From contig CM039515.1 in assembly GCA_022432975.1 (NCBI GenBank), positions 23,330,923 through 23,394,922 on the forward strand: a stretch of 64,000 nucleotides of DNA, read 5' to 3'. The position numbers and the translations under genes are program-made. Position 1 is the first letter of the stretch; each line of letters starts with the position of its first letter. Of the stretch, positions 55,210 through 64,000 are shown piece by piece. This stretch comes from Begonia masoniana. Taxonomy: Eukaryota; Streptophyta; Magnoliopsida; Cucurbitales; Begoniaceae. The notes under the pieces were generated by a model, which saw only the letters and a list, made by a program, of their open reading frames with translations, did not search any database and was not told the origin of the DNA.

Positions 55210-56634
55210 TGTAGGATCGTAATTGTCTAAGAGGGAGGTGAATTAGACTTTTTAAACTTAATTAGTGATATAATTATTTTCTCTCTTGTATTCAACTTAT
55301 AAGTTAACAGTAAGCAATCAAGCAATAAAAGTAAAGAGTGAGAGAAAAGCAACACTAAGAGTTTTTACGTGGTTCGGCCAAAACCTGCCTACGTCCACGC
55401 TTTAAGGTTTCCCCCTTGAAGATCCTTCACTTCTCCTCAAACGAGAATACCAGATCGAGCTTCATGGGCGTCGATCTACAGCCTTACAATCCTGGATTGT
55501 TCTTCACGGGCGACAATCCACTGCCTTTACACTTTTACAGTAGAGATAAAAGTTTACAGCACAGACTACAGTCTCTCACACAGATGAATCTCAAGTTCTG
55601 AAAGATAGAGAGATGTAGAATAACAGAGAGTATTCAAAGTAAATTGCTCGTTAGGGTTCGAAGATTAATTTTTGCAAAAAAGTTGTTCTCCCGAGCTTCT
55701 TTCTTCTATTTATACTCTGTTTGAAATCTGTTTCAGATCTGGAATGCTTCTCATCTGAAAATAGAAATATAGCCGTTGGAGAAACATCCGTACTTAGATG
55801 GCTAGCCGTTGCGTTCTGAAGTCGCTTTCGTTCGTCGTCCATTAATGGTCTAGAGTTAAGGCTCTAGACGACATACACTGTTGCTTCGCGGTTTAATTAA
55901 ATTTCTGGCGGTGGATACTATTCACCGGATGACTTTGCCTTTGGAGACCAGCGGTGTATGTTGAATTTGAAAATCAAACGGTGGATGTCTTCAGTAGTTA
56001 CTGTGCACCGGATGACTTCGCCTTTGAAAAACCAGCGGTGGATGTTGTCTTTGAGAATCCATCGGTGGATGTTGAACTTTGTAAGACCTTGTCATTTAGC
56101 TATCGGTGGATGTAAACTTTGGAAGACCTTGTCGTTTAGCTATCGGTGGATGTCTTCGGAAGACTCTACCATCGGCAGATGTATACTTTGTCGTTTAGCT
56201 ATTGGTGGATGTCTTCAGAAACTTCAACGGTGGATGTTAAATTTTGTCGTTTTCTGCTAGCGGTGGATGTGCACTATTTTATCATTTTCTGCTAGCGGTG
56301 GATGTAGCCTTAGAATGCCAGCGGTGGATGTGGATTTTGTCGTTTAGCTGGTGGTGGAGGTGGCCTTTGAATGCCAGCAGTGGATGTGGCCTTTTTATCA
56401 TTTTCTGCTATGTTTTGCTATCAAACCCTGAACACTTAACAGATTTGTTAAACAACTAAAATACCCTTTTCAAAGGGCATTTTTACTGAAGATTAAGAGA
56501 CATATTAATAGAGGACAATATTTAATTTACTAATCAATTTATTAATCTCATGTAATTAACTTAATCAAATTACACACAATCAAAAAACACATCATCAAAA
56601 ACATCGTTAGACTTAAACATAAGTTAAGTCAACA
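55210..56634 (-). repeat. S4 5' LTR
   Basis: 1,425 bp. The minus strand starts with TGTTGACTTAACTTATG (56634) and ends ATCCTACA (55210). Array of GCGGTGGATGT / TATCGGTGGATGT units at 55905-56390. Contains the TTTTTACGTGGTTCGG block at 55361 shared with S1-S3. The plus-strand LTR at 40359 belongs to the same subfamily. Confidence 0.92.
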
Positions 56635-58327
56635 GAATGATGTTCATGACTGTGTTTGCACAATGGAGAGTCGACATGAAACAGCTAAACTTGATTAGCC
56701 CGTTTGCACTCGGGGTCGATACTCGATTATTCTCTGTTGCTATTTCTTCACAAGATCGGTCAACACTTGAAATGAGCGATCGACACTTGATTTGCTTCGA
56801 TTCTTCTCTGTCTCCATTTCTTCGCAAGATCAGTTGACACTGGAATTTACTGGACAACACTTGAAGCACTCCGAACTGATTTTTCTTCTTTTTAACTATT
56901 ACACAGTTGATAAATTTCATATATTTGCTCAAATTTTCTAACTATCAATTTTGTCTCCCCTTTTGACATTATCAAAAACAATAAATATTTCACAGTCAAC
57001 TATCATAACACACTAAAACGTACCATAAGCCATTCAACACAAAAATATCATTATAATGGAGAGTAACAAGGATCGTCGAAAGGCTCGATTGGATGATCTA
57101 CTAGAAGAATGGCTGGAGAAGAGGCTGGAGCACCTTTCAACCCATCTCAAGAATCTTGAAGATAATCAAGATGCATGTGAAACTCAACGATATCTTGACG
57201 GAGATCCTCTGTCTTCGCTTCCAACCGATCAAAGCGATCGAAAATCACGTTCTGAAAGGAGTCAAAAGCGGTGCCGATGCTAGCAACATTTGCAGCCAAA
57301 AAGTTGAACTGTTCCTCAAAGTTAGAGAAGTTTCCTCTAGATGCAGTGGAGGGGGATTCCGTAGTGTGTTCAAACTCGTGACCACCTTCATCAACTTTCA
57401 TGTGGGATGGTCCAGCTTCAAGTGCTCCAACTTGGTCTCCCTTAAAAATCCAATTACCTTCAGCATTGAGCCCAAAGCCCATCCGTGCTAGAGTGGATGT
57501 GGTGTATGTGTCGATTTTTTTCAGAGGTAATGGGATTTCGGTCCTTGGAATTTGGACCCCATTCTTCTTAAAAATCTTCAATAAAAGAAGATTAAATGGT
57601 AGGGACTTTGCTGCGTTGCTGAAGACTTGCATCATCCGTTTCAAAATCAAATATCACACATTAAATGATTCTTGTCAAAAGATTTTATATAAAACATAGA
57701 GATTCATACCACTTATGTGATCTCTATGTCCATCTCTTGGTAAGAGATTATATGTGATCATATGGTGGAGGAGCCTAGCACACACGTTTAAGTCCTTTGC
57801 TTCGGTTTTGTTGGAAGGTATCGACGAGGGTCCTTAACAATCATCCTTAAAAAGGCAGTACCTTCAATGGTGCCCACAAATTCTAGATTCTTAACTGCCT
57901 CATAATACCTTTCAGCCTCATTGTTAAATTCACAGTTTAAAATTGTGTTTATAGAACGTGAGGAAATTTCTATGTGTTGGCCATACACATAGCTAACAAT
58001 TTTAAATGGCCTTTGAGAATGTTCTAAATTAGCATAGAACATTCTCACTGGTGTCTCATAATACGGGCCACCACAGTCAAACAGATCAAATAACCTCAAA
58101 TTCTTCAAAGGCTGAACCAAATTTAAGCTACTTAAATCATGAAATTCCACTTTTCTGCTCAGAACCAAGGGCTCCAATTGAAAGTCGTCTTCATACATTT
58201 TCAAAGAGACAGCATTCTTGAAGAAAGGAGATGGCCAAGTTGTTGGTTCCTCAATTTCATTCGCTAGAGTAGGATTTTTTGACATTCTCTTGCAAACAAC
58301 TAGTTTGTTGCGGGATGTAGATGCCAT
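56635..58327 (-). pseudogene. S5 Sirevirus third ORF and 3' region, broken
   Basis: ATG 58327 opens MASTSRNKLVVCKR. The first 180 residues (57788-58327) carry the conserved domain (LVLSRKVEFHDLSSLNLV, FYANLEHSQRPFKIVSYVYG), then a frameshift near 57788, a degraded HHMITYNLLPRDGHRDHISG segment, and a 167-residue frame at 57147-57650 (LPFNLLLLKIF.., LARMGFGLNAEGNW, coiled-coil-like end). The protein is shorter than the S1 and S4 versions, lacking the Pro/Ser repeats and the GPF units. Downstream, 56640-57050 keeps a PPT-like purine tract near 56955-56965. S4 is inserted at 56634. This is the most diverged third ORF of the four Sirevirus copies. Confidence 0.75.
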
Positions 58328-59168
58328 TTGAAATTTAGCGGGAATTCCTTACTTCTCTTTTCAGGTTTTCGTTTTCTTTTTCTTCTCTTTTTTCTCTCCC
58401 TATGTGCTTTGTGTCTGCAAAGCTGTGGGATTTTTTACTCGGCGCTTCTCTTCTTCGTGTCATCGATTTCTCCTCTCCATTTCTGTTGTCATTTCTCGAG
58501 TTTTTTTTCTCTCTTCCTGTGTTCTTTGCATTTGCTACGGTGCGGGTTTTCTTCTTCGGCGCTTCTCTCCCGGGTGTCGTCAATTTCTACTATCCGATTC
58601 TGCTGCTCATTTTCAATTTTTACATTATGTTGCTATGATTTGGCGTTTGCTTGTTTTGATTATTCAAAGATTAAGTTTCAAATTTTTTTCCCTGATTGAA
58701 GTTTTGTTGCGTCCTCTGCTGGTTTTCAAACTTTTCTTACACCAAGCTGATATAAGAAAACCCAATTCCTCAGTCAATCAACATATAATCATCAAAATTC
58801 AAAACACTAAAGCGGGGTCCTTAGCCATGATTAGTGCCCTGGAGATCACAATAACAAGAAAAGTAGCTATATAAAATAATCCTCGCACGAACTTTTGAGC
58901 ATATGATCACCTCCCTTAACGCTTCAATCTCTCCAACAACTTTTGTTCCATTTTCCCATTGAATCTAAGGCTGACCCCGATCCTTCCAAACGCCTCCATC
59001 TTCTCAATATCTAAAATTTAAATACAATTGAAATATCTCTCAGCTCAAAAAAACCAAATAAGGATTTTCAGCTTGTGAGGTGAAAAATCTCAATTAGAAA
59101 ATACCAGTGCCTCGTCGTACCTCTTCTCTACAATAAAAGTTTTCGAAATTTCTTCATTACTAGCCTAA
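58328..59168. other. Region upstream of the S5 third ORF, unassigned
   Basis: A T/C-rich stretch (58330-58620) contains two similar units, TGGGATTTTTTACTCGGCGCTTCTC and GCGGGTTTTCTTCTTCGGCGC, 118 bp apart, which produce long but unconvincing frames. A minus-strand fragment at 58917-59007 (MEAFGRIGVSLRF..EQKLLERLKR) might be an exon remnant; no family recognised. No pol sequence was found, so S5 appears truncated here. Confidence 0.4.
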
Positions 59169-62100
59169 GGTGGACTCTTCTCCTCTCTTTACTGCCAAAT
59201 ATGGACTTTCATCAGAAAATGCTACCCTACGAGATGTTATATTATTTGTATTTTAGAATAATTAAATGTACAATTAAAGATATAAAATTTGATATTCTCA
59301 CAAGTGAACTAATTATCAACTCGTTGGAATATCGAATAACTCTTTGTTTTAAAAGCTTTGATAGGGAAAAAAAATTAAATCAATACATTAAATTTCAATG
59401 AAATACTAGTTTAAATCAACGCAGCATTTCAGTAAATATCCTACAATTAATTCAACATATTTGCCTCAACATATAATTAAGAAGGTAATTATTTACTTTT
59501 GCTTGCATGTAAGATTCAAATAAACACTACCTAGAACTTTTTTCAACTAGTTAAAAATTACTTAAAATGTATATTCTATATCTTCCAAAATCATCTACAG
59601 AATCACGCGGACAACAACAATAATGTTATCTTTATAACAATAACTTTTTCTTCAATTCAACAAATACATCATTGTAATCTAAAGTGAAGATGTTATACCC
59701 GATAGCAAAATCTATCATTATAGTACATGAAAGACTTACGACAATATCTAATTAATTTAGGATCTTTAGCGTAGTCTTCACGATCATAGTTGTAGACATT
59801 ATACAGCGGACCACTCGCTGAGACTAACTTTTGTCAATGTTCATACCAAAAGTTTGAGTCAATTTTATCTAAAGATAATTGCAGCTCTTGTACCACTCGT
59901 CAACACTTAGAATCAAATCGATCATGCATCTTTCTATTCCAAAATAATGAATCATCAATAACGATTTTGAATATTCGGCTATCAGGTGTCTTGTGACATA
60001 ACCACAAAAAAATATTAACAACATATTTTAAAAATTAAGAAAATATTAATCTTATCGTGGTAATAAAAGTAAATTTAAATATTTTTGGAGTTCTTTGAGC
60101 ACGTCAAATTATGCATCCTTATAATAGTTAGATGCTCTCTTTTCAAATCCATAACCAATAAAACTGTCCATCATCTCACCTAATTGTTAGACACAACTAG
60201 TCATATCATCTGCATAACTCAAATGCCAGATGGCTTGATAATGAGATAATTAATCAGGCTCCAAGACAATATTTTCTCATCATCAAGTTTACACAATGCT
60301 TTTACTACACCTTGATAAATTAACGTAGCATGTATAGAACAACACAAAATCGCGAATAACCAAAACAATTAAGTAAATAAGGATATAAGCATACAAAAAA
60401 ATAGATTTAAACATTGGCTAAATATAGGCTCGACACTCTTTCTTACTAGGTTTCGTGCTTTGTTCTTGTAACAAGTCTTTCAAATGTTTCACCCACTCGC
60501 ACGCCATAAATATTTTTCCTTCGCGATTAAGTAAAAAATGTGATCGTAAACGTGAAAGATGGTTTTGCGTTGTGAGAAACTCGAATATATTCATAGCTTA
60601 CTCCGCATTTGAATAACCAAAGAAACTATTGTAAAAGTTGCGAACGAAAATATCACTTGATAGAGAGGTAATGTCGTATTCTTCACAACTACGCGTATAA
60701 GAGATATATAATATCTAAAAAAAACAACTATTTTCTAAGTAAAAAAACCAATAGAAAATAGTTGTTTTCTTTTTTGGAAAATTATCTCTTATGTGCGTAG
60801 TTGTGAAAAATACGCCACTACCTCTCTATCAAGTAATGTTTTCGTTCACAACTTCGGTATTAGTTTCTTTGATTATTCAAATGCGGAGGAAGCTATAAAT
60901 ACATTCAAGTTTCTCACAACGTAAAAGCATCCTACACTTTTACGATCGCATTTTTTACTTAATCGCAAAAGAAAAAAATTTATAGCGTGCGAGCGGGTGA
61001 CACATTTGAAACACTGGTTACAAAAACAAAACACGAAACCTAGTAAGTAGGAGTGGTGGGCTCATATTCAGCCAATGTTTAAATCTATTTTTCGGTAAGT
61101 TTGTTTCGTTATATACTTAATTTTTGTTATTCTCAATTTTGTGTTGAACAATATGTTACGTGAATTTACAGAGGTAGTAAAAACATTGTGTAAACTTTAT
61201 GACGAGAAAATGAGCGTGATTAATCACCTCGTTATCATGTCATCTGCCATTGGCACAGTTTTGCTAAATGAGAAGGGCCATTTGAGCTATTCAGATGATG
61301 TGACTAGTTGTGTCCAACAATTATGTGAAATGATGGACAATTTTAATGATTATGAATTTAAAAAGAGAACATCTAACTATTATAAGGATTTATTATTTGA
61401 CGTGCCCGAAGAACTTCAAGAATATCTAAATTTACTTTTGTTACCACAGTAATATCAATATTTTCTTAATTTTTTTTGAAGTTTTAAAATATATTGTTAA
61501 TATTTTTTTGTGATTATGTTACAAGACACCCGATAGCCGAATATTCAAAAGCGTTATTGATGATCCATTATTTTGAAATAGAAGACGCAAGATCGATTTG
61601 ATTGTAAGAGTTGACGGGTGGTGCAACAGCGGCAATTATCTTTCAGATAAAATTGTCTCAAACTTTTTGTATTAAAATTGGAAAAAGTTAATACCAGCGA
61701 GTAGTCCGTTGTATAATATCTACAACTATGATCGTGATGGCTACGAAGATGATCCCAATTTAATCAGATATTGTCGTCATTCTTTCATGCAATATAATGA
61801 TAGACTTTACTACCGGTTATAACAATATCTCCACCTTAGATGACAATGATATATTTGTTAAATTGAATATAAAGTTATTGTTATTGTTAAAGGTGTTGTT
61901 GTTGTCTGCAAGATTCTGTAGATTCTGCGATTTTGGAAGATATAGAACACACATTCAACTAATTTTTTAACAAGTTGAAAAAAGCTCCGGTTAGTGTTTA
62001 TTTGAATCTTACATACAAGCAAAGGTAAATAATTACCTTCCTAATCATATGTCGAGGCAAATATGCTAAATTAATTGTAAGATATTTACTGAAATACCAC

Positions 62101-62492
62101 TGATTTAAACTAGTACTTCATTGAAATTTAGTCTATTAATCTATATTTTTTGCCCGGCAGAACCTATTTAAACAAGGAGTTGTTCGATACTCTAACGAGT
62201 TAATAATTAGTACACTCACGAGACTATCAGATTTTATATAATTAATTGCACATTTTATTATTCTAAAAGCGCTCTACTTCAGCTTCTCACGTTTTTTAAA
62301 GAACTAAGTTGAAGAGTTAGAGGCTAAGCTCTCCAAAATTCAAAATGATAACAATATAACATCTCGCATGATAGCATTTTCTGATGAAGCCCATAAAAAA
62401 TGGAAACTTGCTGATCATACCTGAAAAACAAGGTGTTGTTTGAAACAATTTGAGACAAAATTGGAACGAATAAGAGTCAATCTATTGATGAT
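59169..62492. mobile_element. Fold-back element, copy 2, with arms of about 1.6 kb
   Basis: A giant inverted repeat: the left arm 59169-60740 is matched in reverse complement by 60750 to about 62400. Blocks such as CAGAAAATGCTA, GAGATGTTATATT, CGATAGCAAAATCTATCATT, TCGGCTATCAGGTGTCTTG and TTTCTCACAACG appear on both sides in mirrored order. The centre is a short hairpin (AACTATTTTCT..AGAAAATAGTT). The left arm is directly repeated at 33760. The arms have diverged from each other, so they are old. The outer right end is duplicated (see 62341-62644). Confidence 0.75.
61141..61452 (+). pseudogene. Degenerate ORF in the fold-back right arm, 103 aa
   Basis: Open frame with MLREFTEVVKTLCKLYDEK, a YSDDVTSCVQQLCEMM helix and the end DVPEELQEYLNLLLLPQ. 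This resembles the helical tail of plant Myb/SANT-like proteins of PIF- or hAT-type transposons, but only loosely. The left arm carries the same sequence reversed (60140-60330) with stops. Further along, 61545-61830 gives broken fragments (W.KLIPA, YNIYNYDRDGYEDDPNLIRY) also found on the minus strand of copy 1. No function can be assigned; the frame may survive by chance. Confidence 0.35.
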
Positions 62493-62644
62493 CAAAATGA
62501 TAACAATATAACATCTCGCATGATAGCATTTTCTGATGAAGCCCATAAAAAATGGAAACTTGCTGATCATACCTGAAAAACAAGGTGTTGTTTGAAACAA
62601 TTTGAGACAAAATTGGAACGAATAAGAGTCAATCTATTGATGAT
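62341..62644. repeat. 152-bp tandem duplication
   Basis: 62341-62492 and 62493-62644 are nearly identical, both running from CAAAATGATAACAATATAAC to TCAATCTATTGATGAT. The unit covers the end of the fold-back arm and its flank. Confidence 0.88.
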
Positions 62645-62689
62645 CAGTTATTCAAGGAAATGGAATGAGCAAAAATGTGTTATAAGTTT

Positions 62690-63090
62690 TATGGGTGGCC
62701 ATAACCAGCCCGTGGATAATCTTATGGTTCAGTTTGACCAATGTGGTTCGATTTGGTTCTACCTTGCACAGAAACCATAATCGGTTCCACAAGTTCAAGA
62801 TTTGTGAGCAACGCTTCTGTTCACAGTTTTGGGGGTTATAAATAGTAAAAAATGAACCGAACCATAAGTCAGAAATCCGACTCCAAACCAATTAAAACCC
62901 GACATGGAACCTAAAATAACCTAAATATTAGTCTCAAATCCGACTCAAACTCTAAAAACCCAGCCTAAAATCAACCAAAAATATAAAGAATTTGTTGAAA
63001 AAGTTTTGAACCGAACCATGAAATATGTTCAGGGTCGTGTCCAAAAATTAGGAACCATTGGGACATGGTTCGATTCTTGGCCCAGCCCTA
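62690..63090. mobile_element. hAT-type MITE, 401 bp, with 8-bp TSD
   Basis: Ends TATGGGTGGCC (left) and, inverted, TAGGGCTGGGCC (right) with GAACC/GGTTC-rich subterminal sequence; 8-bp duplication ATAAGTTT at 62682-62689 and 63091-63098. No coding capacity. It differs from the 32360 element in sequence and length. Confidence 0.85.
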
Positions 63091-63410
63091 ATAAGTTTTG
63101 CCGAAAGTGAAAATTTTGAAGGAATTTTTGCCAATTGAACTAGGCAATTCAGATTGCTGGAGTTAATAAGCAATCTGAGTATTAATTGGAAGTTGTTGAC
63201 AATGACGTATAAGTTAAGAGATAAACAATTCACATAAGAGAAAATCCTAGTTTGGACATAACTAAAATTGCTATATGAACAATGATGAAAACGATCAAGG
63301 AAAAAAAAAAGGTACTTTTGTGGAGCTCAGTGGTTTGGAAAGCTCTGGTAAGGAAGAAAGTTATGCTGAAATAGAGGTGTTGTTGAAAAAGATTGTGCTA
63401 TAATATTGAA

Positions 63411-63830
63411 AGAGGGAACTCGTCAATTACCAATCTTATAGATATCTAGTGGTACAAAAAGAAGAAATTGAAAAGCTTGCTAACGAAATGTTAAAAGCAG
63501 GTGTTGTTCAATCGAGTATAAAAATTTGTTTCAAGCTAAATTGTCCTAGCGAATAAGGATAATAATTAGAGATTTTGTGTGCATTATAAAGCTTTAAAGA
63601 GGGAGACACTAAAAAAATAGATTCGCAATTCCGTTGATTGAAGAGTTTTACAAGGAAACAATATTTGCAAATTTGGATTTGAAGTTCAGATACCATGAAA
63701 ATCGTGTTAGGAAGAAAGATGTACCAAAAACGGCATTTCGAGCACGCGAAGGAACTGCGAATTTTTAGTGATGTCTTTTGGGGTCACAATTGCTCCATCA
63801 GATATAGTTGACAAAGATTTTAAGATATGA
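63411..63830 (+). pseudogene. Ty3/gypsy reverse transcriptase remnant
   Basis: Read across several shifted frames: EEIEKLANEMLKAGVVQSS, then RFCVHYKAL, FAIPLIEE, FANLDLKFRYHE.RVRKKDVP, KTAFRAREG and VMSFGVTIAPSD. These are consecutive motifs of the gypsy RT fingers and palm up to just before the YxDD box. Many stops and indels; long dead. The rest of the element is lost or lies to the right. Confidence 0.8.
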
Positions 63831-64000
63831 TTTAAAAGTCTAGTATAAACCTAGAAGTGAGATCGGATTTGGCAAAAATATGTAATTATCCCACTAGAAT
63901 TGTAGTAGGTTGATTGTGATAATAAACTAAAAATTATTGTAACATAGCTATTGGGAAAAAAAAATCTATGCTAGAATTTATGCTGATCACTAATCAACCA
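63831..64000. other. A/T-rich end of window
   Basis: Nothing recognisable; may be further decayed gypsy sequence. Confidence 0.4.

Larger units (their letters stand above)
45420..56634 (-). mobile_element. S4, Sirevirus with truncated 3' LTR
   Basis: Minus-strand element with 5' LTR (55210-56634), PBS (55196-55207), gag split by a gypsy solo LTR (52335-54746), pol (48172-51180), third ORF (45754-47826), PPT and only about 59 bp of 3' LTR, which is cut where the inverted third-ORF copy begins. Each ORF is broken. It lies in the 3' part of another Sirevirus, S5. Confidence 0.88.

Noticed and set aside
58402..58874. Long plus-strand frames rich in Phe, Leu and Ser
   Set aside because: They arise from a T/C-rich tract with an internal duplication; three overlapping frames of equal quality argue against coding.

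Overview
The window looks like nuclear DNA of a flowering plant, probably a eudicot. Genes are split by GT-AG introns, there is one eukaryotic tRNA-Ser, intergenic DNA is A/T-rich, and well over half of the sequence is plant transposable elements. Reading frames in the elements are mostly broken; the few host genes look intact.

Layout. (1) 1-16082 is a three-level nest of Sirevirus-type Ty1/copia retrotransposons, all on the minus strand. A full-length element S1 (1604-12240, 1,517-bp LTRs, 5-bp target duplication ATATC) sits in the gag gene of S2 (1-1603 and 12241-14209), which itself sits in the gag gene of S3 (14210-16082). S2 and S3 run out of the window on the left. (2) 16083-30100 is the gene-bearing island: a GDSL esterase/lipase gene with a duplicated first exon (17624-20003), a seven-exon PsbP-domain thylakoid-lumen protein gene (20891-23276), tRNA-Ser(UGA) (24176-24257), a MULE-like element with an unusual passenger gene (about 24531-27441), and a FANTASTIC FOUR-type gene (28861-29625, minus). 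(3) 30100-39000 has no recognised gene. It holds a 0.7-kb TIR element, a hAT-type non-autonomous element with an 8-bp TSD (32360-33501), a truncated fold-back element (33760-35501) and hAT-like fragments. (4) 39000-43000 is a second nest: the 5' part of a MULE, broken by a plus-strand Sirevirus LTR, broken in turn by an Athila-type gypsy LTR with its PBS and gag start. (5) 42979-48039 is a 5-kb palindrome made of two inverted copies of the Sirevirus third ORF. Its minus arm belongs to a fourth Sirevirus S4 (45420-56634), which also carries a 2.4-kb gypsy solo LTR (52335-54746). (6) 56635-64000 contains the third ORF of a fifth Sirevirus (S5), a second and nearly complete fold-back element (59169-62492), a 0.4-kb hAT MITE with TSD (62690-63090) and a decayed gypsy reverse transcriptase.

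How parts relate. The Sireviruses share a gag-pol-third-ORF order, a tRNA-iMet primer site and multiple polypurine tracts. Their non-coding DNA is filled with minisatellite arrays built on a CATC..CCG core. The third-ORF domain also occurs, with recognisable downstream sequence, inside the MULE-like element at 25558-26703. No selective or metabolic link between the host genes is visible; they are ordinary single plant genes between transposon blocks.

All identifications come from reading the sequence and from family knowledge. No database search was run, and exon boundaries are predictions from splice signals and reading phase.
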